A stretch of DNA of 64,000 bases, from positions 2,294,001 to 2,358,000 of the forward strand of contig NZ_JAVIWL010000001.1 of assembly GCF_034314045.1 (NCBI RefSeq), read 5' to 3'. Shown one piece after another: positions 36,312-44,461 of the stretch (positions are counted from its first letter, which is position 1; each line of letters opens with the position of its first letter). The notes beneath the pieces were generated by a model, which saw only the letters and a list, made by a program, of their open reading frames with translations, did no database searches and was not told where the DNA came from. The stretch comes from Glaciimonas sp. CA11.2 (GTDB taxonomy: Bacteria; Pseudomonadota; Gammaproteobacteria; Burkholderiales; Burkholderiaceae_D). The position numbers and the translations under genes were made by a program.

Positions 36312-36599
36312 ATGAATAAGACCAAACCAATATCGCGCCGGAGTATGCTCCGTCAAAGCACTGTGATGTTGGGCTCAATCGTTATTATTCCTATCGCGAT
36401 TTACTCGCGGTGCGCAAATGCGGGGTCCGCGAGTAAGGGAATGCTTAATTATCAAGATCATCCCAGGGATGGTCAAAGGTGCGCCGACTGCGCTGCATTC
36501 AGGCCTTTGTCCACCCCAGATACAGTTACTGGCACTTGTAAAATTGTGGCAGGACCGGTCAATCTTAGCGGCTGGTGTATGGCGTTTTCGTCAAAGTGA
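36312..36599 (+). CDS. High-potential iron-sulfur protein (HiPIP)
   Basis: A 95-residue periplasmic electron carrier. The N-terminus SRRSMLRQS followed by a hydrophobic stretch is a twin-arginine signal, usual for HiPIPs because the cluster is assembled in the cytoplasm. Four cysteines, Cys57, Cys60, Cys76 and Cys89 (QRCADC, GTCK, GWCM), have HiPIP spacing for one [4Fe-4S] cluster. I place the start at the ATG at 36312; an in-frame upstream extension overlaps the spacer after the cytochrome-porin gene and lacks a plausible signal sequence. Downstream of a Cyc2-like protein it is the natural soluble acceptor, comparable to Iro of Acidithiobacillus; that role is inference. Confidence 0.88.
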   Translation: MNKTKPISRRSMLRQSTVMLGSIVIIPIAIYSRCANAGSASKGMLNYQDHPRDGQRCADCAAFRPLSTPDTVTGTCKIVAGPVNLSGWCMAFSSK

Positions 36600-36975
36600 T
36601 GCGTGTGAAATAAATGTAAGCGCTCAGTCACCCGATAGCGTGCCGCGCCCGGCTGTCCGTATGATTCAGGACGCATCCACATAACTGACATTGCGTTTGG
36701 GCAGCAAGCCATACTGCGGCCTTAAAAGATTGACGCCACGTCCAACCGCCACTGCGCCAGCCTGGGCGAGGCATCGATCTTGCCTACACTGCCGGTCAAG
36801 ATCTTGTTGGCAACGCTGGCTGCCATGATTTCTCATCCAGATAGCCAAGAGTTTGCATGCATTGGGTTAGGCGTGCCCGTGTTGCAATTCGAAACACCTG
36901 ATACACAATCTCGCTGTGTAAGTGACCGATACGTTCGTACAATAAAATCACTCTCAACGTTCTCTGGAGTATCAA
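36600..36975. other. Gap after HiPIP, no recognisable gene
   Basis: Only short open frames. A minus-strand piece ending in RLAQWRLDVASIF looks protein-like but I cannot assign it; it may be part of another broken gene in this element-rich stretch. The promoter of the glycine-zipper gene should be at its right end. Confidence 0.35.
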
Positions 36976-37554
36976 ATGGAAGTCAGTCAATCAACACCGC
37001 GTATGCATCCATTAGTCGCCGGCGCGGCAGGATCTGTTATCTTGGCAAGTCTGCTTGGCGTCGCAGCGATTGCGGGCTTGCTACCGAATTCTCACGGGAA
37101 TGCAGTGGGATCGCAAGCGCCAGTAGCAACGCCTGCCGCACAGATGGCGATGTCGGTTCCCGCGGCATTGCCGGCGGGCGCACCGGTCTTAGTACAGACA
37201 CCCAACGGTTACCAATACATGCAGCCAGTGGCTTCACCTGCGGTGGCGGGATATCAGGTTGCCCCGACGCCCAGTATGACTAAACAAAAAACGGTAGTCC
37301 ATCATGTTTATCGGCATCATGATTCATCTTATGCACAGGCCCAATATGAAGCGCCGATCCAACAGTCCCGCCAAGTAGCTCAAGCCAGTCCGGTGTCACA
37401 AATGAGTCCGTTGGGAATAGCTACCGGCGCGGTGATCGGTGGACTCTTGGGACATCAGGTGGGCGGCGGAAACGGTCGTACGCTTGCAACCGTTGCAGGT
37501 GTAGTTGGTGGCGGGTATTTAGGTAATACGGTGGCCAAGAATTACGGCTATTAA
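36976..37554 (+). CDS. Glycine-zipper 2TM domain protein
   Basis: A 192-residue membrane-associated protein. Residues about 14-37 form an N-terminal hydrophobic helix (VAGAAGSVILASLLGVAAIA). A proline/alanine/glutamine-rich middle and a His-rich patch (VHHVYRHHDSS) follow. The C-terminus (ATGAVIGGLLGHQVGGG and VAGVVGGGYLGNTVAKN) is a glycine-zipper pair as in the Rickettsia 17-kDa antigen family. TGGAG precedes the ATG. Such proteins are envelope components of unknown function. It is one of the few intact genes in this element-rich region. Confidence 0.82.
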   Translation: MEVSQSTPRMHPLVAGAAGSVILASLLGVAAIAGLLPNSHGNAVGSQAPVATPAAQMAMSVPAALPAGAPVLVQTPNGYQYMQPVASPAVAGYQVAPTPSMTKQKTVVHHVYRHHDSSYAQAQYEAPIQQSRQVAQASPVSQMSPLGIATGAVIGGLLGHQVGGGNGRTLATVAGVVGGGYLGNTVAKNYGY

Positions 37555-37801
37555 TTGATCTGTGCTGGCGCTAAGGAATGGATCATTAGCTGCGGCAAAG
37601 TCAACGCCGCAAGTCAACAGGCCAATGCAATATCGCGTGTGGCTGATCGGACTGGTAGCGGCCAGCCCAGGAGAGCCTGCAAAAGGTGGGGAGATGAGTT
37701 GGTTGCCCGTGCTGTTGAAATGACCTGTCGTTCGCGCGGGGCTTACGCAAATCGCTGGCCGAGGTTGATCTGACACCGAAGACGCCGAGATTGGCGGGCG
37801 A

Positions 37802-37915
37802 CAGTTCACCATTGAGAACCGCTACTCTGACCTGCACCAGGCAGTGCGCGCGTTCGTCGGTCCAGCGCATCTGGCGATATTTGGCCATGCGGTGGCTAAC
37901 AACCAGATTCACTCC
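37802..37915 (-). pseudogene. C-terminal fragment of a transposase (possibly ISKra4-like)
   Basis: The minus-strand translation VVSHRMAKYRQMRWTDERAH followed by CLVQVRVAVLNGEL resembles the conserved end of a transposase family typified by RMVKKQQMRWT and LLLQVRTRVLN segments. Only this block is recognisable; flanking sequence from 37555 to 38075 is otherwise uninformative. Family assignment is from memory and uncertain. Confidence 0.4.
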
Positions 37916-38075
37916 CATTTGGCGATGCTGCTGCTGATTGGCAGGCCCGTCCGATAACGGGCACCATAGTTGGACCGCAAGATGACATCTTTTATAAGTT
38001 GTTCCAATGGACGTGTTCGGAAAAGCAGCATGAGTATGCAAGAAATAAAATCCTTACCGGATGAGTCGGTATAAG

Positions 38076-38750
38076 CTATTCAATTCTTTCCGTCACATAG
38101 TTAACTTCTTTTCCGTCCCAATGATATTCCAGGTAGGCGGCATGGTTGCATTCACTCAAAATGGCAGTTTTGAATGCCGCGACACAGGTACCATTTTCTC
38201 GTCTTACACTTGGGTAGCAAATCCCATTCGAGCCACTTTCACGGATTTCTTTTCCTAATGATTGGGAAGATAAATAACTCTTCAGTGAAAATATCTCTGG
38301 ATGGGTGTCTTTGTCGGGAAATAAATCTGTCACCAAACCTTTAACTCGCGTTTGGTAAAGACGCATTTGAAGGTAAATCGGCTCCTCATGTGTTGCCAGC
38401 ATAAAGGCTGCAAAATGACGTTTCGTTTCTGCTATGGTAGTTTCTTTTTCTTTTGCCGCATAAAAAACACCATAACTCCCATTCGAAAACCGGCTTCCAT
38501 CAGGGTTGAGGTGCGTGAAGGCTACCATGATGGGGCCGCTGCCATTCCCATATATGCGCTCACTTTCTGGTTCCAAAGAAATTTCGCCGATTTCATTTCG
38601 AATACGCGGATTTGTCATCGCTTCAATTTCATAGAGCGCGTCAAAGTCTGCGGCTTCGGCCACGCGATCAAATATATAAATGGAAGGAAATCTGGTTGAA
38701 ATAATTCTGAATCAGGGAAGCCAATCGAGTGTCATCTCCGGCAATTGCAT
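38076..38750 (-). pseudogene. RES-domain toxin with early nonsense codon
   Basis: Homologous to RES-family NAD+-degrading toxins. The conserved pattern is present: TNPRIRNEIGEISL, HLNPDGSRFSNGSYGVFYAA with the Arg, TTIAETKRHFAAF with the Glu, and NGICYPSVRRENG with the Ser. Translation should begin at the ATG at 38750, overlapping the antitoxin stop (TAATG), giving MQLPEMTLDWLP, but the next codon is TGA (38712-38714). The frame continues with FRIISTRFPSIYIFDRVAEA, which fits the family N-terminus, so the TGA is a mutation in a once-intact gene. A GTG at 38663 could restart a product lacking about 29 residues. Upstream lies the broken antitoxin. Confidence 0.8.
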
Positions 38751-39151
38751 TACGACCATCCACCACGAGCAGCATCAAGATATTGGCGCACCACAAACAA
38801 ATCAGCCACATTCCCTGACAGCATGCGATCCAGCGCACTTTGCCCGCCAAATAGAGGAGTATTGTTTGGCTTGCTAATCCAGGCATCAGCGGAAATAGTA
38901 TTTGGAAGTAATATTTGTAAGGATTTATAGATGCCTAGCAAATAAGAAATCCGCTCTAAGGTATCGCGACTGAGCAATGCCGTTCGGGCGCTTTATTCCA
39001 CTTGAAATAGGCCGCACGGCTAGGATTGCCTAGCAAAATGATTTCTTGGTCGTTTTTTAAATGCCAGTCGCGGGCAATATTAAAGAAGGCTCTTAGCCCT
39101 GCGCTCGACAGTCTTTTAGGGGCAACTGTAGCTATCTTTGGGTGTAATACA
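38750..39151 (-). pseudogene. Xre/MbcA-type (DUF2384) antitoxin, frameshifted and 5'-truncated
   Basis: The C-terminal half (38750-38977) reads SRDTLERISYLLGIYKSLQI and LFGGQSALDRMLSGNVADLF, ending in YLDAARGGW, the antitoxin signature of Xre/RES pairs. The N-terminal half reads LRAFFNIARDWHLKNDQEII and AAYFKWNKAPERH in another frame. One missing base near 38978 separates them (CATTGCTC where CAT/C-TTG-CTC is expected). Homology begins exactly at the terminal repeat of the IS30 element, which appears to have removed the start codon and promoter. Confidence 0.8.
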
Positions 39152-40249
39152 GGGCGTTCTCAAAGACCAAGTGCAACACCTTCTGCTGTAAGGTGCCGCC
39201 ATGGCGAAAATTTACAAACATTTAACTACTCAGGAACGCGCCGTCGTCATGACCATGCGCGACGACCTGTGCTCCACCCGATCCATTGCTAAACGCCTTT
39301 GCCGTTCAGCCAGCACGATTAGCCGCGAACTCAAACGCACCAGCGGTGCCGGCGTCTACGATGCCAATCTGGCCCACGCACAATGCCAGGCGCGTCGTGT
39401 CCTGCCGCGACGTCTTCCCAAACTGCACGCGGACGGGGCCTTGTTCCAGGTCGTCCGGCATCAGCTAAAACTCCTCTGGTCGCCGCAGCAAATAGCGCGC
39501 AAACTCAGGGCCCTTTGGCCCGACAATTCTGAGAAATCTGTGTCCCACGAGACCATCTACAACGCCATCTACTTGCACCCACGCGGCGAACTCAAGCGTG
39601 AGCTGATTGCCTGCCTGCGTCACCACAACCAGGTCCGTAAGCCACGCAGCCGTGGCACCGATCGCCGGGGTCAGATCCCAGATATGCAGAGCATCCACAT
39701 CCGGCCTCCAGAGGTCGAGGACCGCCTCATTCCCGGCCATTGGGAAGGGGACTTGATCAAGGGTGCCGGCAACCGCTCATCGGTGGGCACGCTGGTCGAG
39801 CGCACGACCGGCTTTGTGGTGCTCGCCAAGATGGACAACGCAACCACCAAAGCGGTCGTCGACAGCTTCTCGGCGGTGCTCAACCGCGAGCCGGCAGCGA
39901 TGCGCAAGACCATGACTTACGACCAAGGGCGCGAGATGCACGGCCACAAAATCCTCACCGAGCGCACCGGTGTTCAGATCTATTTCGCCGACCCGCACAG
40001 CCCTTGGCAGCGCGGGTCAAATGAAAATACCAACGGCTTGTTGCGCCAATACATGCCCAAGGGTTCGGACCTGTCGATCTACTCTCAGGACGAACTCGAC
40101 GCCATCGCCTTGTCGCTCAATACGCGTCCAAGAGCAAGGCTCGATTATGAGTCGCCACTCGTCGTTTATACTCAGCACATCGCGTTGCTACAACATCCGA
40201 CTGACACTGTTAATTAACCCAGTGTTGCGCTTGGTATTTGAAACCGCCC
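39152..40249. mobile_element. IS30-family insertion sequence
   Basis: About 1.1 kb, bounded by imperfect inverted repeats of about 27 bp. The left end contains GGGCGTTCTCAAAGACCAAG and GCAACAC from 39152; the right end, read inward on the other strand, has GGGCGGTTTCAAATACCAAG and GCAACAC. It encloses one intact transposase gene. No clear target duplication is visible. The left end interrupts the antitoxin gene. Confidence 0.82.
39201..40217 (+). CDS. IS30-family transposase
   Basis: A 338-residue DDE transposase that looks intact. The N-terminal helix-turn-helix region is LCSTRSIAKRLCRSASTISR (residues about 24-43). Catalytic residues are in GHWEGDLIKG (Asp), TYDQGREM (Asp) and WQRGSNENTNGLLRQYMPKG (Glu). 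Family length is normal. The coding sequence looks richer in G+C than its neighbours, consistent with recent arrival. It is the only apparently functional transposase in the element cluster. Confidence 0.93.
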   Translation: MAKIYKHLTTQERAVVMTMRDDLCSTRSIAKRLCRSASTISRELKRTSGAGVYDANLAHAQCQARRVLPRRLPKLHADGALFQVVRHQLKLLWSPQQIARKLRALWPDNSEKSVSHETIYNAIYLHPRGELKRELIACLRHHNQVRKPRSRGTDRRGQIPDMQSIHIRPPEVEDRLIPGHWEGDLIKGAGNRSSVGTLVERTTGFVVLAKMDNATTKAVVDSFSAVLNREPAAMRKTMTYDQGREMHGHKILTERTGVQIYFADPHSPWQRGSNENTNGLLRQYMPKGSDLSIYSQDELDAIALSLNTRPRARLDYESPLVVYTQHIALLQHPTDTVN

Positions 40250-40397
40250 AGTCTTAGAAATCCTATTTGTATATAAATGGACTTATTAATTATATTAATC
40301 TACAAGTGGATAAAGTGCCAGAAAGCTTACGTTTAGCTGCAAAACGATGCATACATTCAATTTTTTGTTTTTTCGTTATATATTTATATTTTGCGCT

Positions 40398-40448
40398 AAA
40401 AAAATCGCCCATCAATGATTGACCGATAACGGTTCAAAGATGGGCGAT
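40398..40448 (-). terminator. Intrinsic terminator after the beta-propeller gene
   Basis: ATCGCCCATC (40404-40413) and GATGGGCGAT (40439-40448) form a perfect 10-bp stem with a 25-base loop. On the minus strand it is followed by seven T. It lies about 125 bases after the gene ending at 40574. Confidence 0.75.
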
Positions 40449-40573
40449 GCCACTCGCTTGCATGGCGACGAGCAATCCTGGCGTTGCTATTTCGGCATTC
40501 TTCTTAGACGCTACTAAGCAGCTTCAGATCCGCATGAACCGGAAGCCACTCGATAAAACCAGCGCTTAGTTAC

Positions 40574-42715
40574 TTAGTTATTGAATGTTAATTCGGCGTT
40601 ATAGCCGGGTTGGACCCATAACGTGTTGCGGTATTGACTTTTCAACGTCGTGAATTTATCTTTTCCAATCATTTCACCGGCACGCAAGGTAACAAACTCG
40701 CTATTGATAAAGTCCGCCAAATGTTTCGGCCATTCATAATGACCATTTGCGCCCTTTGTCACTGCGAATGATTTTTGGGTTTGATGGCCTTCTGGGTCGG
40801 TCAGTGTAATGCGCACGTTGCTGCCGATCTTCAGGTCGCCGGTTGAGGTGATCGCACTGGCGTTTTTCCAGGTTGGCGCACCGTCAGTTGCCGGGTTTAC
40901 CGTCACCGTTACTTTTGCATCTTTTGCTTGCGACCAGATCACGTTGAGATACTGGCTATATTGCGGTGCAAAGGACCCATCTTTCTGTTGGACGCCTGCG
41001 CGGAATTGCGTGGTGTTATTGAGTTGATCGGCGACATACTTGGGCCTGCGATAATGGGTATTACTACCGCTAGGCAAGATGATGTCGATACTCGTTGGTT
41101 TGGCGTTAGGCGCTGTCGCGGTAACATTTACCATACTGCCAATCGGTAAGTCACTGGTTGCATTGATCTGTCCAGCCTTGATCCAGGGCCGGCTAATGAT
41201 CGGCTCATTGATACTTTTGAGCACTTGGCCGGTATTGGCCAGATTACCGCGGGTTTTAGGCCATGGACCTTTCGCCAGCGGTGTACCGTCGCCTTCAATA
41301 GCCATAATGGCGCGGGAATAAACCGCATATAGTGTGCCATCCAAGCCTAGTGTCAATTGCTTGATGCCAGAATAATCGGCGCCCAATTTTTTCCAGATAG
41401 GCTCGCCTGTGGCGGCATTGAGCGCGTAGAGGCCGTCTTGAGAAGCAACATAGACTGTGCCTGGAATACCTTCTTCTGGTTTACCCTGGCTGACGACCGG
41501 GGTCGCAGCGACAGTTGCATTACTCATATCTGGATTGTCTTTGAACTGATAAATCCAGATAGGACCTTGGCCGACGCCCTGTGCGTTTAGTTTCAGCCCG
41601 GCGATAGCACCGTAATACTCTCCCTTCTTCTTTACATCGAAAGGGAAGTAAATCCGTGATCCCGCGATAATCGGCTCGGCGACCCCTTCGTAACCGATAT
41701 ACGCTTTTGCCCTTTTAAAACTGAGCAGAGACTTAAATGATTGATCCGGATAAATGGCATAAAGCGTATATTCACCAGGCTTGTAGTCAGCGGTAGGGGG
41801 AAGGTGAGGATTGTCAGGATTGCTCTGGCGGTAGCCTAATGAATACACGATATCGTGGTCACCCATCACCGGTTGGAGCAAGCGCACCGGAAGTTCTTTG
41901 CCGGCGGCTGTGATTTGATCCCGATCAGGATGAAATGTGTGGACGTGTCCTTTAAATACCGTGCCTTCGCCGAATTCAGTCAATGGTGAATCAGTTACCT
42001 GTGTCGAGATATGTACGGCACCATCTGCGCCGACAATCGGCGAGAGTGGAACGTATCCAAGCCTGATTCCACCCTTCTCGAAAGTGCAGGCTACCTCGTC
42101 AAGTTGTTGTTGCCACTTAATATGGCCGTCAAAGCCGACGCTGTATAGCTTATGAAAGGCTAATGTATCTGTCACCGCCTGGCAGCCGTTGAAATACAGT
42201 CTTTCATCCATGCCTAACGCGCCAGCGTTTGCCCGCATTCTTTTTACCCCGACATTCTCGATATCATCGGCTGGCAGTGTGGTACTTTGAATAATTTTAC
42301 CGGAGATGCGATCAATGAACAGTAACTCTGTGTGATCCTCTTTTTTTGCGACGATGACATCATCTTTAAGTAATAAGTTATTAAACGATTTTCCGTGGCT
42401 GCCGGTGCTATCAAGTTGGTAAATATGTTCCCATTTTTGTTCGAATTTATTACTTGCGCCTTTGAATGAAAGTAGGCCGTATGCATTTGGCGCTGCGCTA
42501 TCAGTTCGAGGCAACTTACTCATACCGGTATATAAATCGCCTTGTGCATCCACTACTATGTCTTGAAACTGTGTGAACGTCGCAGCAGTACTCGGTTTAT
42601 GTAACCATTTTAGATCTCCAGCATCAGCATAGGCCGCGTTGGAGATGAATGTCATCACGATTGCCAGCGGAAGGATGCGCAAAGCGGGGCGTTTCAGATT
42701 GGATACGATTTTCAT
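40574..42715 (-). CDS. Exported PQQ-repeat beta-propeller protein
   Basis: A 713-residue secreted protein. A signal peptide of about 30 residues ends ISNAAYADAG. Repeated beta-propeller blades of the PQQ/BamB kind are seen, for example GTVYVASQDGLYALNAATGE (about residues 425-445) and LTLGLDGTLYAVYS. The C-terminal 200 residues contain two similar segments (LPIGSMVNVTATAPNAKP and LKIGSNVRITLTDPEGHQT), each preceding a block ending in a W-x-Q/S region, suggesting duplicated beta domains that may bind carbohydrate. It is not BamB itself: no lipobox, and too long. It stands alone, with 800 bases upstream free of genes. Function unknown. Confidence 0.7.
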   Translation of the reverse strand: MKIVSNLKRPALRILPLAIVMTFISNAAYADAGDLKWLHKPSTAATFTQFQDIVVDAQGDLYTGMSKLPRTDSAAPNAYGLLSFKGASNKFEQKWEHIYQLDSTGSHGKSFNNLLLKDDVIVAKKEDHTELLFIDRISGKIIQSTTLPADDIENVGVKRMRANAGALGMDERLYFNGCQAVTDTLAFHKLYSVGFDGHIKWQQQLDEVACTFEKGGIRLGYVPLSPIVGADGAVHISTQVTDSPLTEFGEGTVFKGHVHTFHPDRDQITAAGKELPVRLLQPVMGDHDIVYSLGYRQSNPDNPHLPPTADYKPGEYTLYAIYPDQSFKSLLSFKRAKAYIGYEGVAEPIIAGSRIYFPFDVKKKGEYYGAIAGLKLNAQGVGQGPIWIYQFKDNPDMSNATVAATPVVSQGKPEEGIPGTVYVASQDGLYALNAATGEPIWKKLGADYSGIKQLTLGLDGTLYAVYSRAIMAIEGDGTPLAKGPWPKTRGNLANTGQVLKSINEPIISRPWIKAGQINATSDLPIGSMVNVTATAPNAKPTSIDIILPSGSNTHYRRPKYVADQLNNTTQFRAGVQQKDGSFAPQYSQYLNVIWSQAKDAKVTVTVNPATDGAPTWKNASAITSTGDLKIGSNVRITLTDPEGHQTQKSFAVTKGANGHYEWPKHLADFINSEFVTLRAGEMIGKDKFTTLKSQYRNTLWVQPGYNAELTFNN

Positions 42716-43523
42716 TGTCTTATTTGATTCCTGGGATGGGTGTTACGGTCGCGTGACGTGATATGCGCCATTTTGCAATGGGGTGTGTGAAATGGATATT
42801 AGCGGGATTTAAAGGCTACATATTTGCCGGTTATATAAAATGTTAATAGTTTATATTGTCTAAAATATATGCTCATGTGAAATATAAATATTTATAAAAG
42901 CGGATTTTAAATTATTTTAATAATTGCGACAAATACGCTTTGGTCGTTATATGTGTAAAACACACTATTCATAAAATATTTATTTGATGGTGAAGGCGTT
43001 ACCGTGTCAATGATTAAGATTAATCTGATATGAGGCGATTTTATTATGGGAGATAAATCTTATGCGGGAGAATAATCTCGTCAGCGTAACGAGGGAATTT
43101 TTTTATATAAATTAATAGTATGTTTCCGCCATTAATAATGGGATATTAGAAAGAGTGAGACTTATATTTTCATTATTATTATAATAATAATGTTCATGTT
43201 CATGTAAAAGTCTATCCAGAATGTATCCAAGATAAATCTTGAAATTATTGTCCGTATCGTTCAAGAGTAATCGCGTATAAAAATAGATTCTTCTATATTT
43301 TTGATGGTCGCGGCGTGTAGTCGCTTTGGCTCGGTAAGCTTGGACAAAATTGAATGCGGATGAGAGGTGAGATGGCAGCAGTTATGTATAGCCGTCACGT
43401 ATAACCGGCATGAAGTCTTCAAAAAGCTGCGGCTTTTTTGAGGTAGTGCTGTGAGGAGGTTCTTGCGGATGGTCCGATTATTGGCTCTGACAGGCAAAGC
43501 CAACTTTTGCAAATCTGAAATAT
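42716..43523. other. AT-rich 800-base gene-free region
   Basis: Strongly AT-rich from about 42800 to 43260, with no supported gene. It should contain the promoter of the beta-propeller gene. At 43419-43441 TCAAAAAGC and GCTTTTTTGA form a hairpin with a four-base loop and flanking A/T runs, about 85 bases after the gntR stop. Confidence 0.5.
43419..43441 (-). terminator. Hairpin terminator downstream of gntR
   Basis: TCAAAAAGC (43419-43427), loop TGCG, GCTTTTTTGA (43432-43441). The stem is A/T-dominated with a T-run on either strand, compatible with termination of the minus-strand gntR transcript. Confidence 0.45.
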
Positions 43524-44219
43524 TTAGGACGGAATACTCAGCACTGCATCGCGCTTGCTGAGGAGATGACTGCGCAATATCGCTGAGAGTCTTTTTCCAT
43601 CTCTAGCTTCAAGTGCCTCGATCATTTCGCCATGTTCATGTGCGGCGTTGTCCCATTTTTGTGCTTGAAAATTTGATTTGAAGCGCAACGCTTTGAGACG
43701 TCGATTCAGGCCCAGATAGGTTTGTCGCAGTACGGAGTTTTTGGCTGCTTCATTAATGCGGTCGTGTATCTCTTGATTACGCACGTAATAGCCCGGTAAG
43801 TCATTTTGCGCTTTACAAGCCAGCATCGCGTAATGAAGCGCTTTGATTTCGGCTAGCTCAACCGCGGTAATCCGCTCACAAGCCAACTCTCCCGAGAAGG
43901 CCTCAATGCCACTCATCAGCTCAAATGTTTCCCAGATTTCGCTTTCTGTCATCTTTGATACCGACGCGCCGCGATTGGGGGATATCTCAATTAAGCCTTC
44001 TGCTGCGAGCACTTTCATTGCCTCACGCAGCGGCGTGCGAGAGATGCCTAGGGTTTCGCAAAGCTCTCGCTCGTTGAGTTTCATGCCAGGTATAAGAACG
44101 GCCTCGACGATGAGGTTGCGCAAATGCTCGACCACCGTATCGTGCAGTCGCTGACGCTCTAATTTGGGTAGCAAAGGTTGCGTTGGTAAGACAACTTCGC
44201 CCTCAATTGTATTTTTCAT
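43524..44219 (-). CDS. GntR-family regulator, FadR/FCD subgroup
   Basis: A 231-residue regulator. The N-terminal winged helix-turn-helix shows LRNLIVEAVLIPGMKLNERE and LCETLGISRTPLREAMKVLA. An all-helical FCD ligand domain follows (FELMSGIEAFSGELACERIT, and HDRINEAAKNSVLRQTY with the metal-binding D/H type residues). Such regulators usually repress a neighbouring catabolic operon and release DNA on binding a carboxylic acid. It is divergent from the aminotransferase/transporter/hydratase/dehydrogenase cluster starting at 44462, and a symmetric site lies in front of that cluster. Confidence 0.9.
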   Translation of the reverse strand: MKNTIEGEVVLPTQPLLPKLERQRLHDTVVEHLRNLIVEAVLIPGMKLNERELCETLGISRTPLREAMKVLAAEGLIEISPNRGASVSKMTESEIWETFELMSGIEAFSGELACERITAVELAEIKALHYAMLACKAQNDLPGYYVRNQEIHDRINEAAKNSVLRQTYLGLNRRLKALRFKSNFQAQKWDNAAHEHGEMIEALEARDGKRLSAILRSHLLSKRDAVLSIPS

Positions 44220-44418
44220 TCAAAAAATCCTATTCTCTATCCCGCAATTTTATCATCAAGTGAGGAATTGCCCGAAAATTGTGTTATCCAAGATAGGTAG
44301 AAAGTAGGATATCTTTCCGCTAATAACCCTATAAATCTTACATTTTTATTAAATTAGTACCGTATGGCTCAATTCTCCTCAACAGAAAGTTTACTTTACG
44401 TTTTGTATTTTGGCTGAT

Positions 44419-44451
44419 AAAGTATTTTGTATTCAAAATTCAAAATACTTT
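44419..44451. promoter_or_regulatory. Inverted-repeat operator, probably for the GntR regulator
   Basis: AAAGTATTTTG (44419-44429) and CAAAATACTTT (44441-44451) are a perfect 11-bp inverted repeat around an 11-base spacer; the half also contains TTGTATTCAA, close to FadR-subgroup operators. It ends just before the GAGG ribosome site of the first operon gene, so bound protein would block transcription. Confidence 0.6.
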
Positions 44452-44461
44452 AGAGGCACAT

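Noticed and set aside
38712..38714. TGA in the RES toxin as a selenocysteine codon
   Set aside because: No selenoprotein precedent in this family, no supporting hairpin seen, and the neighbouring antitoxin is broken as well; simple decay is the better explanation.
38970..38985. Programmed frameshift in the antitoxin
   Set aside because: No slippery heptamer or stimulatory structure seen, and the gene has also lost its 5' end to IS30.
43261..43512. Minus-strand open frame of 83 codons after gntR
   Set aside because: It contains the hairpin terminator at 43419-43441 and has no recognisable motif.
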